Assembly: GCA_020638655.1 (NCBI GenBank)
Contig: JACKIC010000001.1
Coordinates: 930,001-994,000, forward strand
Length of the DNA: 64,000 nt
Reading direction: 5' to 3'
Source: Planctomycetota bacterium
GTDB lineage: Bacteria; Planctomycetota; UBA1135; UBA2386
Position 1 is the first letter of the stretch, and each line of letters begins with the position of its first letter. This document shows positions 26,179 through 33,874 of this stretch, in pieces. The notes below the pieces were generated by a model. It ran no database searches. It was given only the letters and a program-made list of their open reading frames with translations, and was not told the origin of the DNA. Position numbers and translations under genes: made by a program.

Positions 26179-27882
26179 ATGCCAGCAGCGGTCGTGTTCG
26201 CCTTCGCCGTCGCCGACGGCCTGTCGCCAGTCGTCGGCGCCGCGCCGTACGACGTGTTGTCGCGACAGATCCCGCGCCTGCTGGTGGCGCGCCTGAACGG
26301 CGGCGGCGACCGCGGCATCCGCTTCTTCCCGTTCCTCGGCCCGATCGACGGTCAGCGCAACTTCCTGACGGTGCGCGAACTGTTCGAGCCGGCGACCCTG
26401 GCCGCGCTGCACCGGCAGGGTGACGTCACACTGCTCGTCGACGGCGTCTTCCGCGGCGAAGTGCTGCACTGGCGGCTGCTCGACGGCCGCGGTCACGACG
26501 TGGTGCGCGAGTGTGAGGTGCCGTTCGACCCGCGCCGGCCGCTCGACATGCTGCTGCGTCTGGAGTTCGAGATCGGCGATCAACTCGGCTGGCTCGACCG
26601 ACCGCAGGCAACCTGCGCGCTCGCGGGCGAAGCGCTGGGCTGGTGGCTCGTGCTCAAGGACACCGTGCTGCGCCACGAAGCGAACCTGCTCGACTACTCG
26701 CCCGAGCCGATGCGGCCCGCGCAGCGGTTGCTCGAGGTGGCGCCCGATCTCGTCGAGGCCCACGACGCGGTGCTCGATCTGGCCACCCAGGTGGCCAAGC
26801 GCAACCGCGGCGACAAGGACCTGCTCGCGCTGCTGGTCAAGCTCACGCCGTTGCTGACGGACGACCCCGACCGCCTCGAGCGCCACGCCGCGATGGCCCA
26901 GGCCTGCGGCGCCGAGAACGACGCCGTGACCTCGCTGCTGCGCGCGGCCCGGATCGCGCCCGAGCGGCCAGAACTCGTCGAGCGGGCCGCTGCCCTGCTC
27001 TACCGGCTCGATCGCCACGCCGAGCTCGCCGACCTCGTGCAGCAGGCCCGCGCCGAACGACGCGCCACCTGCACCGCCCTGGCGCAGTTCGCCGCCGTCG
27101 CCGACCGCAGCGGCGACCGCGCGCTGCGCCGCGAACTCACCGCCGAGCTGTTCGCGCGCGACGACCTGACCGTGCCGGTCGCCCGCCTGTTGGTGTCGTT
27201 CCTGCTCGAGGACGAACGCCCCGCCGACGCCCGCGCCGTCGCCGAGCAGGCGCTGCGCGCGCAGCCAGAACACGCCCTGCTGCGCTTCGAGCTCGGCCGC
27301 GCCTGCCTGCTGCTCGGCGACGACGCCAGCGCCGCTGCCGCCCTGCAGCGCGCCCTCGCCATCGGCCTGCCCTTCGCCGTGCGGCCCGAGGCCGAACGCA
27401 TGCTGCGCCTCGCCTCCGTGCCGGGGTTGTGGAACGGCACTCGCGCCGTCGAGGCCGCGATCGCCGGCGGCGACCTGCCGCTCGCCCTGCAGCACGTCTC
27501 GCGCCTCGTCGCCCGTGTCGGTCGCGTGCCCGAGGCCCTGTTCCTGCTCGGCCTCGTGCGCCACAAGCTCGGCCACCCGCGCCGCGCCGAACGTGCCCTG
27601 CGCCGCGTGCTGCGCCTCGACGATGCCTTCGCCGACGCCCACAACCGCCTCGGCATCCTGCTGGTCTCGCGCGGCCGCATCCAGGAAGGCCACGACCACC
27701 TGCAGCGCGCCCATCAGCTTGCGCCGGGCGAGGCCTCGCCGCTGCTGCATCTCGCCCAGGCCTGCGCCCTGCTCGGCCACCACGACGAAGCCCGCCGCCA
27801 CGTCGAAGCCGCGCAACTCGCCGGCGCCAGCCCCGACCTGCTCGACGCCGTGCGCCGCGAGATCGCCAGCGCCCGGCCGTGA
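26179..27882 (+). CDS. Large TPR repeat protein, cytoplasmic
   Basis: A 567-residue protein without a signal peptide. Residues 1-150 form a mixed alpha/beta domain (VFAFAVADGLSPVVGAAPYD, FFPFLGPIDGQRNFLTVREL) that resembles the adenylate-cyclase-associated N-terminal regions sometimes fused to TPRs, but I cannot name it. From about residue 165 the sequence is continuous helical repeats of TPR type, clearest near the C-terminus (RRAERALRRVLRLDDAFADA, LLHLAQACALLGHHDEARRH). It is likely a scaffold. It stands alone, 105 bp upstream of the kynureninase gene. Confidence 0.82.
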   Translation: MPAAVVFAFAVADGLSPVVGAAPYDVLSRQIPRLLVARLNGGGDRGIRFFPFLGPIDGQRNFLTVRELFEPATLAALHRQGDVTLLVDGVFRGEVLHWRLLDGRGHDVVRECEVPFDPRRPLDMLLRLEFEIGDQLGWLDRPQATCALAGEALGWWLVLKDTVLRHEANLLDYSPEPMRPAQRLLEVAPDLVEAHDAVLDLATQVAKRNRGDKDLLALLVKLTPLLTDDPDRLERHAAMAQACGAENDAVTSLLRAARIAPERPELVERAAALLYRLDRHAELADLVQQARAERRATCTALAQFAAVADRSGDRALRRELTAELFARDDLTVPVARLLVSFLLEDERPADARAVAEQALRAQPEHALLRFELGRACLLLGDDASAAAALQRALAIGLPFAVRPEAERMLRLASVPGLWNGTRAVEAAIAGGDLPLALQHVSRLVARVGRVPEALFLLGLVRHKLGHPRRAERALRRVLRLDDAFADAHNRLGILLVSRGRIQEGHDHLQRAHQLAPGEASPLLHLAQACALLGHHDEARRHVEAAQLAGASPDLLDAVRREIASARP

Positions 27883-27886
27883 GCGT

Positions 27887-27975
27887 ACGGTACCGGGTAC
27901 AAACCACACATCGCGCGCCGCTCGCGCCGCCCCTGGGGCAAAAGGTTGGTCGGCTGCGACGGGGTCCGGTACCGT
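27887..27975. promoter_or_regulatory. Paired palindromes CGGTACCG upstream of the kynureninase gene
   Basis: ACGGTACCGG at 27887-27896 and CCGGTACCGT at 27966-27975 are exact reverse complements of each other, and each contains the 8-bp palindrome CGGTACCG. Their centres are 79 bp apart. The second ends 13 bp before the kynU start codon. The pair could be a double operator or the arms of a long hairpin in the leader. The repeat is seen directly. Regulation is inference. Confidence 0.45.
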
Positions 27976-27988
27976 CCTTGCCCGCGCC

Positions 27989-29188
27989 ATGTCCCACCCC
28001 GACGCCCTCCTCGAGTTCCGCGCCCGCTTCCCGATCACGGCGCGCAGCAACTACCTGATCAGCAACTCGCTGGGCGCGATGCCGACCGCGACGCGCGCCA
28101 GCGTGCAGCACTTCCTCGACGGTTGGGATACGCGCGGCGTGCGGTCGTGGGGCGACGGCTGGTGGGTGCTGCAGGACCAGGTCGCCGACCAGGTCGCCGG
28201 CGTGCTCGGCGTCGCCCGGGGCACGGTGTCGATGCACCAGAACATCGCCGTCGCGCAGGAGATGATCCTGTCGTGCTTCCGTTTCGACGGCGCGCGCAAC
28301 AAGCTCGTCTACCTCGACCGGAACTTCCCGTCCGATCAGTACATCTACGAAGCGCGGGCGGCGCACGGCGCGCGGCTGGTGCGCGTGCCCGCGGCGAGCG
28401 ACGGTATCTCCACCGACGTCGAACAGGTCTGTGCGGCGATCGACGACCAGACCCTGATCGTCGCGATCGACCACGTGATGTTCCGCAGCTCGGCGATCCT
28501 CGACCCGCGGCCGATCGTCGAGAAGGCGCGCAAGGTCGGCGCGTTCGTCGTGCTCGACACGTTCCACTCGGTCGGCACGCTGCCGCTGCAGCTAGGGGAA
28601 CTGGGCGTGCACGCCGCGGTCGGCGGCGCCCTCAAGTACCTGTGCGGCGGCCCCGGCAACTGCTTCCTCTACGTGCACCCCGACGAGGCGAAGAAGCTCA
28701 CGCCCGCGTTCACGGGCTGGGCCGCGCACAAGCAGCCGTTCCTGTTCTCGCCCGAGGGGCAGGACTACCGCGACGACGGCGGCCGCTTCGCCACCGGCAC
28801 GCCCAACGTGCCCGCGCTCTACTCCGGCAAGGAGGGCATCGCGACCGTCGCCGAGGCGGGCCTGCCCGCGGTCCGCGCGCGCAGCCAGCAGCTGACCACC
28901 CTGCTCGTCGAACTGGCGCAGCGCGCCGGGCTGGGCATCAAGTCGCCGCTCGCTGCCGAACGCCGCGGCGGCCACGTCGCGCTCGACGTGCCGCACGGCT
29001 ACGCGGTCTGCCAGGCGCTGTCGGCGCGCGAGATCGTCGTCGACTTCCGTCCCGACGCGGGCCTGCGCGTCGCGCCGCACTTCTACAACACCGAGGACGA
29101 GGTGCGCGCCTGCGTCGCGGCGGTGCGCGAGATCCTCGACACCGGCGAGCACGAGCGCTTCCTGCAGCAGGAACGCAAGCCCGGCTGA
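27989..29188 (+). CDS. kynU: Kynureninase-like PLP enzyme (class V aminotransferase fold)
   Basis: Predicted to cleave kynurenine or 3-hydroxykynurenine to anthranilate or 3-hydroxyanthranilate plus alanine, in tryptophan degradation. The 399-residue protein shows the PLP-binding pattern of this fold: D190 and H193 in VVLDTFHSVGTLPLQL, the Schiff-base lysine K216 in GGALKYLCGGPGN and then FTGWAAHKQPFLF, matching the kynureninase GW-x-x-H region. It is directly followed by a kynB homologue, which supports the assignment; without that, a cysteine-desulfurase-like enzyme would be an alternative. The start is ATG 27989. Confidence 0.8.
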   Translation: MSHPDALLEFRARFPITARSNYLISNSLGAMPTATRASVQHFLDGWDTRGVRSWGDGWWVLQDQVADQVAGVLGVARGTVSMHQNIAVAQEMILSCFRFDGARNKLVYLDRNFPSDQYIYEARAAHGARLVRVPAASDGISTDVEQVCAAIDDQTLIVAIDHVMFRSSAILDPRPIVEKARKVGAFVVLDTFHSVGTLPLQLGELGVHAAVGGALKYLCGGPGNCFLYVHPDEAKKLTPAFTGWAAHKQPFLFSPEGQDYRDDGGRFATGTPNVPALYSGKEGIATVAEAGLPAVRARSQQLTTLLVELAQRAGLGIKSPLAAERRGGHVALDVPHGYAVCQALSAREIVVDFRPDAGLRVAPHFYNTEDEVRACVAAVREILDTGEHERFLQQERKPG

Positions 29189-29198
29189 GGTCATCGCC

Positions 29199-29843
29199 AT
29201 GCGCATCTGGGACATCAGCGAACCGCTCGAGCCGTCGACGTCGACGTTCCCCGGCGACACGCCGTTCTCGCAGGAATGGGTGCTGCGCCAGGAGAGCGGC
29301 GGCTCGTGCAACGTGAGCACCATCCGCATGTCGGTGCACGTCGGCACACACACCGACGCGCCGCTGCACTTCGACGTCGCCGGCGCCGACATCGCCTCCG
29401 TCGACCTGCGCCACTACCTCGGCCGCTGCCGCGTGATCGACGTGCGCGGCGCGGGGTCGCCGCCGCTGATCCCCGCGGACGCGCTGACCCCTGAAGTGCT
29501 GCGCGGCGCCGAGCGCATCCTGTTCCGCACGCGCGACCGGCACGACCACCGCACCTGGGAGGCCGGCTTCACCGCGGTCGGTCCGCAGGCTGCCAAGGTG
29601 CTCGCCGACGCCGGCATCCTGCTGGTCGGCATCGACACGCCGAGCATGGACCACGCCGACAGCAAGGAGCTCGACGGTCACCACGTGCTCTACGAGGGCG
29701 GCGTCGCGATCCTCGAGAACATCGACCTCACCGCCGTGCCGCCCGGCGACTACGAACTGATCGCGCTGCCGCTGCGCATCGTCGCCGGCGACAGCAGTCC
29801 GGTGCGCGCGATCCTGCGCGAACTGCCTCCCCAACGCCCATGA
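29199..29843 (+). CDS. kynB: Arylformamidase KynB / cyclase family hydrolase
   Basis: A 214-residue member of the cyclase family. The metal-binding motif HVGTHTDAPLHF is at residues 47-58 (H47, H51, D53, H57), and the N-terminus WDISEPLEPSTSTFPGDTPF is typical of bacterial KynB. KynB hydrolyses N-formylkynurenine to kynurenine, the step before kynureninase, which fits its position 10 bp downstream of kynU. Tryptophan 2,3-dioxygenase (kynA) is not in the window. The stop overlaps the next gene by 4 bp (ATGA). Confidence 0.87.
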   Translation: MRIWDISEPLEPSTSTFPGDTPFSQEWVLRQESGGSCNVSTIRMSVHVGTHTDAPLHFDVAGADIASVDLRHYLGRCRVIDVRGAGSPPLIPADALTPEVLRGAERILFRTRDRHDHRTWEAGFTAVGPQAAKVLADAGILLVGIDTPSMDHADSKELDGHHVLYEGGVAILENIDLTAVPPGDYELIALPLRIVAGDSSPVRAILRELPPQRP

Positions 29844-30244
29844 GCAAGCGCCCCGTCAATCCCGCCGATCTCGCCGCACCCATCGGCTTCGCGCACGCCT
29901 GGCTGGTCGAGCACGGCGAACAGCGCACCCTCTACCTCGCCGGCCAGTGCGGCTACGACCACGCCGGCGTGGTCGAGAGCAAGGGCGATCTGGTCGCGCA
30001 GCTCGACAAGGCGCTCGAGAACATCGGCTCGATCCTGCGCGAGGCCGAGATGTCCTTCGCGGACGTCGTGCAGCTCAACTTCTACGTCACCAGCCGCGAC
30101 GACTACGCGCGCGCCCGCAAGGAGTTCGGCAAGGTGTGGCGCCGGCACTGCGGCAAGCACTACCCGGGCATGGCGATGTTCCAGGTGGTGTCGCTGTTCG
30201 ACCCCGAGGCGCTGATCGAAGTCCAGGGCATCGCCGCGTCATGA
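29840..30244 (+). CDS. Rid (YjgF/YER057c/UK114) family protein lacking the catalytic Arg
   Basis: A 134-residue Rid-family protein, a trimeric fold with many imine or enamine deaminases (RidA, 2-aminomuconate deaminase-like). Landmarks are LYLAGQCGYDHAG, the ALENIGSILREAEMSFADVV helix and LIEVQGIA at the end. At the position where RidA has Arg105 (PAR-x-x-VEV), this protein reads PGMAMFQVV, so the usual 2-imino-acid chemistry is unlikely and it belongs with the non-RidA subgroups. Translational coupling to kynB suggests a role in the same tryptophan or aminomuconate route (inference). Confidence 0.86.
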   Translation: MSKRPVNPADLAAPIGFAHAWLVEHGEQRTLYLAGQCGYDHAGVVESKGDLVAQLDKALENIGSILREAEMSFADVVQLNFYVTSRDDYARARKEFGKVWRRHCGKHYPGMAMFQVVSLFDPEALIEVQGIAAS

Positions 30245-30579
30245 AGTACCTCGCCCTGTTCACGATCGTGTTGGCCGCGTGCGCCAGCGAGGCGCCCAAC
30301 ACCGACTTCGACGCCAGCGCCGGCTCCGCGACGGTGACCGTCGCGGGCGACGGCTTCGTCGATCTCGACGGCCGGCGCATGCCGTCCGAGGCCGCGGTGC
30401 TCGAGCTGCGGCAGCGCACGCGCGAGATGTCCATCGAAGACCTCACCCTGCACTTCGTGGTCCACGTGCGCGCCGGCGCTCCGGTCGACGACGACGACCA
30501 GCTGCGCATTGTCGAAGGCATCAATCGCTGGCTCGACCAACTGACGATCATGGGCGTCAAACAGGCGGCCGTGCAGTAG
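30241..30579 (+). CDS. Small lipoprotein with an ExbD/TolR-like domain
   Basis: A 112-residue protein with a lipoprotein signal (LFTIVLAACASEA) followed by a compact domain: ATVTVAGDGFVDLDGRRMPS, ELRQRTREMSIEDLTLHF and a final VVHVRAGAPVDDDDQLRIVE with an IMGVKQAAVQ end. The order of elements (strand with D-G, R-x-x, helix, strand, helix, G-I/V-x-x-V) resembles the periplasmic domain of ExbD/TolR, but with a lipid anchor in place of the membrane helix. That link is inference. It is ATGA-coupled to the Rid gene and followed 4 bp later by the HAD gene. Confidence 0.7.
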   Translation: MKYLALFTIVLAACASEAPNTDFDASAGSATVTVAGDGFVDLDGRRMPSEAAVLELRQRTREMSIEDLTLHFVVHVRAGAPVDDDDQLRIVEGINRWLDQLTIMGVKQAAVQ

Positions 30580-30583
30580 CGCC

Positions 30584-31267
30584 ATGGAACTCATGTCCCG
30601 CAACCTGCCGCCCGAGCTGATCGTCTTCGACGTCGACGGCACCCTGCACGACACCTTCCGGTGGTGGTCGCCGGTGATCCGCGCCGGCCTGCAGCGCTTC
30701 GCCGAGCGCGAGGGGCTGCAGCTGCGCATGCCCACCGACGCCGAAGCCGAAGCGGTGGTCGGCATGCGCGACGCGGGCGTCTGGGCACCGTTCCTGCCCG
30801 AGGAGCACAAGCACCGCTGGAACGACCTGCGGTCGGTGGTGCTGCCGATGGAGGTCGAGACCATCAGCAGCGGCACCGATTTCCTGTTCGCCGGCGTGCG
30901 GCCGCTGCTCGAGCACCTGCGGCGCATCGGCGTGCGCGTGGCCCTGGCCAGCAACTGCCGCAGCACCTACATGGCGGCGGTGCAGCAGGGGCAGGGGCTG
31001 GCGGCGCTCACCGACTGGCAATTCTGCCTGGACAGCCCCGGCGTCGACCACAAGACCGACATGCTGCGCCTCGCGCAGGCGGCGGCCGGGGCGACGCGGG
31101 TGGTCATGGTGGGGGACCGCGAGCCCGATCTCGAGGCCGCGCGCGCCCTGGGCTGGCCGTTCGTCTGGCGCCACAACGACCGCTGCGCCATCGCCGACGC
31201 GGAGCTGGTCTGGAACGGCGATCCGGACCACCTGTTGGCGGGATTGGGGCTGCCGAAACTGGCCTGA
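30584..31267 (+). CDS. HAD-family hydrolase (Gph-like phosphatase)
   Basis: A 227-residue HAD phosphatase. Motif I is FDVDGTLHD (about 15-23), motif II VALASNCRS, the motif III Lys is in DHKTDMLRLA, and motif IV is VMVGDREPDLEAARALG. An alpha-helical C1-type cap lies between motifs I and II. Substrates of this subgroup include phosphoglycolate and nucleotides. The cell role is not readable. A second in-frame ATG (30593) is an alternative start. Confidence 0.9.
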   Translation: MELMSRNLPPELIVFDVDGTLHDTFRWWSPVIRAGLQRFAEREGLQLRMPTDAEAEAVVGMRDAGVWAPFLPEEHKHRWNDLRSVVLPMEVETISSGTDFLFAGVRPLLEHLRRIGVRVALASNCRSTYMAAVQQGQGLAALTDWQFCLDSPGVDHKTDMLRLAQAAAGATRVVMVGDREPDLEAARALGWPFVWRHNDRCAIADAELVWNGDPDHLLAGLGLPKLA

Positions 31268-31349
31268 GCACGCGGGTTGCCCGTTCGACGGCAATCCCGA
31301 ATACACTTGGCCACCCGCCGTAGCGCCGCGTTCTGCCCGGAGCCGCCCC

Positions 31350-31748
31350 ATGGAACTCGTCCTGATCCTCGTCCCGATCTTCGCCTTCGTCCTGGCGAAG
31401 ACGCTGCTCGAACAGCGGGCCCGCAACCGCGCCGACAACCTGCACATGCTCGAGGAAGCGCTCAAGAACCCGTCGCTGGATCGGGGCACGATCGAGTCGC
31501 TGACCTTCCAACTGACCGGCAACCGGCCGCCGCGCGTGCCCGGTCCGAGCCGGGGTGCGGCCGTCCTGCTGGCGCTCGGCTGGGTGACGCTGTTCGTCGG
31601 CGTCGGCGTGATGGCGATCGGCGGCATCCTCGAGGAGCGCGACGCGCTGGCTGGCGGCGTGCTCACCGCGATCGTCGGGTTCGGGCTGGTCACCTACCCG
31701 TTCGCGCTGCGCGAACTCGAAGGCCGCCACAAGGAGGCACAGCGATGA
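31350..31748 (+). CDS. Small membrane protein, first of a tandem paralogous pair
   Basis: A 132-residue protein: N-terminal helix (residues 3-18), a soluble segment with ARNRADNLHMLEEALKNPSLD, then two helices (about 70-92 and 100-120) and a basic end (RELEGRHKEAQR). The ordered motif EALKNPSLD followed by GWVTLFVGVGVMAIGG and AIVGFGLVTYPFALRE recurs in the next gene with clear similarity, so the two arose by duplication. The pair is coupled by a 4-bp overlap. No family is recognised. The function is likely joint and membrane-bound (inference). Confidence 0.8.
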   Translation: MELVLILVPIFAFVLAKTLLEQRARNRADNLHMLEEALKNPSLDRGTIESLTFQLTGNRPPRVPGPSRGAAVLLALGWVTLFVGVGVMAIGGILEERDALAGGVLTAIVGFGLVTYPFALRELEGRHKEAQR

Positions 31749-32197
31749 GAGACGAACAGGTCTTCTTCGCGTTCGCGCTGCCGGTGTTCTGCATCGGCGT
31801 CGGGTTCGCCATCCACTGGACCAAACAACGCAACGACCTGCGCAAGAAGCGGCTGCAGGTGCTCGAGACGGCGCTGCGCCATCCGAGCCTCGACGAGCCG
31901 ACGCGCGCCGAGATCCTGCGCGTGCTCGCCGAAGAGCACGTGCGCGGCAATCGCCCGCTGCTCGACCGCTTGCGGCCGTGGATGGGCATCGGCCACGCGC
32001 TGCTGATCACGGGCGGCTGGTTGTTCTTCGTCGGCGGATTGATGGCCTGGGGCTACGCGGCGCTGAACGGCTACAGCTGGCGCTCGACCGAACCCTGCAT
32101 CGTGGCCTCGATCGTCGGCTTCGTGATCCTGACCCTGCCGACGGCCGTGCGCGAAGGGCTCGGCCGCGGTCGCAAGCAACTGTCCGTTCCTCGCTGA
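31745..32197 (+). CDS. Small membrane protein, second paralogue of the pair
   Basis: A 150-residue protein with the same plan as its neighbour: N-terminal helix (6-24), soluble segment with ETALRHPSLDEPTRAEILRV, two helices (about 80-105 and 115-135), and a C-terminal REGLGRGRKQ. Shared pieces with the first paralogue include ALRHPSLD versus ALKNPSLD, GWLFFVGGLMAWG versus GWVTLFVGVGVMAIG and SIVGFVILTLPTAVRE versus AIVGFGLVTYPFALRE. It is coupled by ATGA. The function is unknown. Confidence 0.8.
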   Translation: MRDEQVFFAFALPVFCIGVGFAIHWTKQRNDLRKKRLQVLETALRHPSLDEPTRAEILRVLAEEHVRGNRPLLDRLRPWMGIGHALLITGGWLFFVGGLMAWGYAALNGYSWRSTEPCIVASIVGFVILTLPTAVREGLGRGRKQLSVPR

Positions 32198-32253
32198 CGG
32201 ACGCGCGGCGGCCGGCCGGTGACAAGCCGCGCCGCATCGGTTCTGATCGCCAC

Positions 32254-32841
32254 GTGACCTCGTCCCGCGGCCATGACCTGCCGAGCGCCGAAGAGCTGCA
32301 GCGCCGCGCCGCGCAGTTGCTCGCCGATTGGCGCGTGCCCGACGCCGCGATCGACGTCGCCTGGAACGACCGCCTCAAGACCTCCGCGGGGCGCGCGTTC
32401 GTGCGCCACGGCCGCATCGAGCTCAACCCGCACCTGCTGGGTCGCGCCCCCGAGCAGGTGCAGATGGTCCTGACCCACGAAGCCGCGCACATCGCCGCGG
32501 CGCGACTGTTCGGACCGGCGGTCCCCGCGCACGGTCGGCACTGGCGCAGCCTGATGCGGCTCGCCGGCCTGCCGCCCAAGGTGACCCACGACATCCCGAT
32601 CGAGCCGCGGCGGCGGCCGCGTCGCCGCCGGCACCTGTACTTGCGCGTCTGCGACGGCTGCGGCGACCGCCGCATCCTGCAGGCGGTGCGCTACGGTCGT
32701 TGCCAGGGCTGTGACGCCCGCGACCGGTTCCTGGTCTTGCGCGCCGCCGCCAATCCGTCCGGCCGGCGGGCCCTCGAGAACTTGTCGCTCGCCGACGTGC
32801 GGGCGAAGTGCGCATCGTCGATACTGCCCGGCGACTGGTGA
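32254..32841 (+). CDS. SprT-like zinc metalloprotease
   Basis: A 195-residue protein. The zinc motif is HEAAH at residues 75-79 (LTHEAAHIAAARL), preceded by the substrate strand IELNPHLL and followed by a basic arm and a Cys zinc ribbon (CDGCGDRR...CQGCDA). This is the SprT plan (metzincin-like core plus zinc ribbon), related to DNA-protein crosslink proteases such as Spartan. The start is the GTG at 32254 (TSSRGHDLP). The stop overlaps the next gene by 4 bp. Confidence 0.86.
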   Translation: MTSSRGHDLPSAEELQRRAAQLLADWRVPDAAIDVAWNDRLKTSAGRAFVRHGRIELNPHLLGRAPEQVQMVLTHEAAHIAAARLFGPAVPAHGRHWRSLMRLAGLPPKVTHDIPIEPRRRPRRRRHLYLRVCDGCGDRRILQAVRYGRCQGCDARDRFLVLRAAANPSGRRALENLSLADVRAKCASSILPGDW

Positions 32842-33734
32842 CCCCGTTGAACCACGCCAACGACATCTTCGAGCAGATCGTGCAGCTGCGCCGCGACGGC
32901 ATCCCCGCGGCGCTGGCGACGATCGTCGGCACCCGCGGCTCGACCCCGGGCCGCGTCACCATGCGGCTGTTGGTCCGCGACGACGGCACGTTCCTCGGCA
33001 CGGTCGGCGGCGGTTGTCTCGAGGCCGAGGTCTACGACGCCGCGATGCAGGTGATCGCCAGCGAGCAGCCGCGCTCGCTGACGTTCCGACTGACCGAGCA
33101 GGATTCGCCCGACTCGGGCCTGATGTGCGGCGGCGAGGTGACCATCTTCGTGGAACCGATCTCGACACCCTCTCTGTGGATCTTCGGCGGCGGCCACGTC
33201 AGCAAGGCCCTGTGCCAGGTCGCGGCGCTCGCCGGCTTCCGCACCACGGTCGTCGACGATCGCACCGCCTACTGTGGCGCCGAGCGGTTTCCCGAGGCGC
33301 ACGAGACCCTGGTCGCGACCTATCCCGAAGCGGTCGCTGCGATGCCGATCCGGCAGAACAGCTACGCGGTCGTCGTCACCCGCGGCCACAAGGAGGACGG
33401 CGTCGTGCTCGAGGCGCTCGGCGCCCGCTTCGCGGCCGGCGATCGCCTGCGTTTCCTGGGCATGATCGGCAGCAAGACCAAGCAGGCGCTGCTGTGGAAA
33501 CACCTGCGGGCCGCCGGTGTCGGCGACGAGTTCCTGGCCACCGTACGCACGCCGATGGGGGCCTACCTCGGGGGGCGCAGCCACGAGGAGATCGCCGTCT
33601 CGGTGGTCGCCGAGCTGATCGCGGTGCGCCGGCTCGGCCACGATCTGGAGGCGACCTGGGCCGAGAAGGCGCAGAGCAAGCGCCGTCCCGAGGGCGTGCG
33701 GGACCTCCCCGCGGCGGATTCGGACATCGCCTGA
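32838..33734 (+). CDS. xdhC: XdhC/CoxI family protein
   Basis: A 298-residue XdhC-type chaperone that binds molybdenum cofactor and helps sulfurate and insert it into xanthine dehydrogenase-type enzymes. The N-terminal CoxI domain has ALATIVGTRGSTPGR and FLGTVGGGCLEAEV. The C-terminal NAD-like domain has LWIFGGGHVSKALCQVAALA and GMIGSKTKQ. The GTG at 32838 overlaps the SprT TGA (GTGA) and is preferred over an upstream GTG at 32808 that would add ten residues. No molybdoenzyme gene is in the window. Confidence 0.9.
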   Translation: MTPLNHANDIFEQIVQLRRDGIPAALATIVGTRGSTPGRVTMRLLVRDDGTFLGTVGGGCLEAEVYDAAMQVIASEQPRSLTFRLTEQDSPDSGLMCGGEVTIFVEPISTPSLWIFGGGHVSKALCQVAALAGFRTTVVDDRTAYCGAERFPEAHETLVATYPEAVAAMPIRQNSYAVVVTRGHKEDGVVLEALGARFAAGDRLRFLGMIGSKTKQALLWKHLRAAGVGDEFLATVRTPMGAYLGGRSHEEIAVSVVAELIAVRRLGHDLEATWAEKAQSKRRPEGVRDLPAADSDIA

Positions 33735-33874
33735 GCCGCGGGCTGCGGCCGCACTTGGGGCCCCGGGCCATTCCGCACCGAACCTCGCGGCCCGCCGCGG
33801 CGTTGTGTCCCCGCCGCCGAAACGGCATGATCTTCGGCCCCCCTCCCTCCCGCGACCCCCCTCTCGCAGGCCCA

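Noticed and set aside
26426..28567. Long Arg/Ala-rich frames opposite the TPR and kynureninase genes
   Set aside because: Low-complexity antisense shadows without start or family support.
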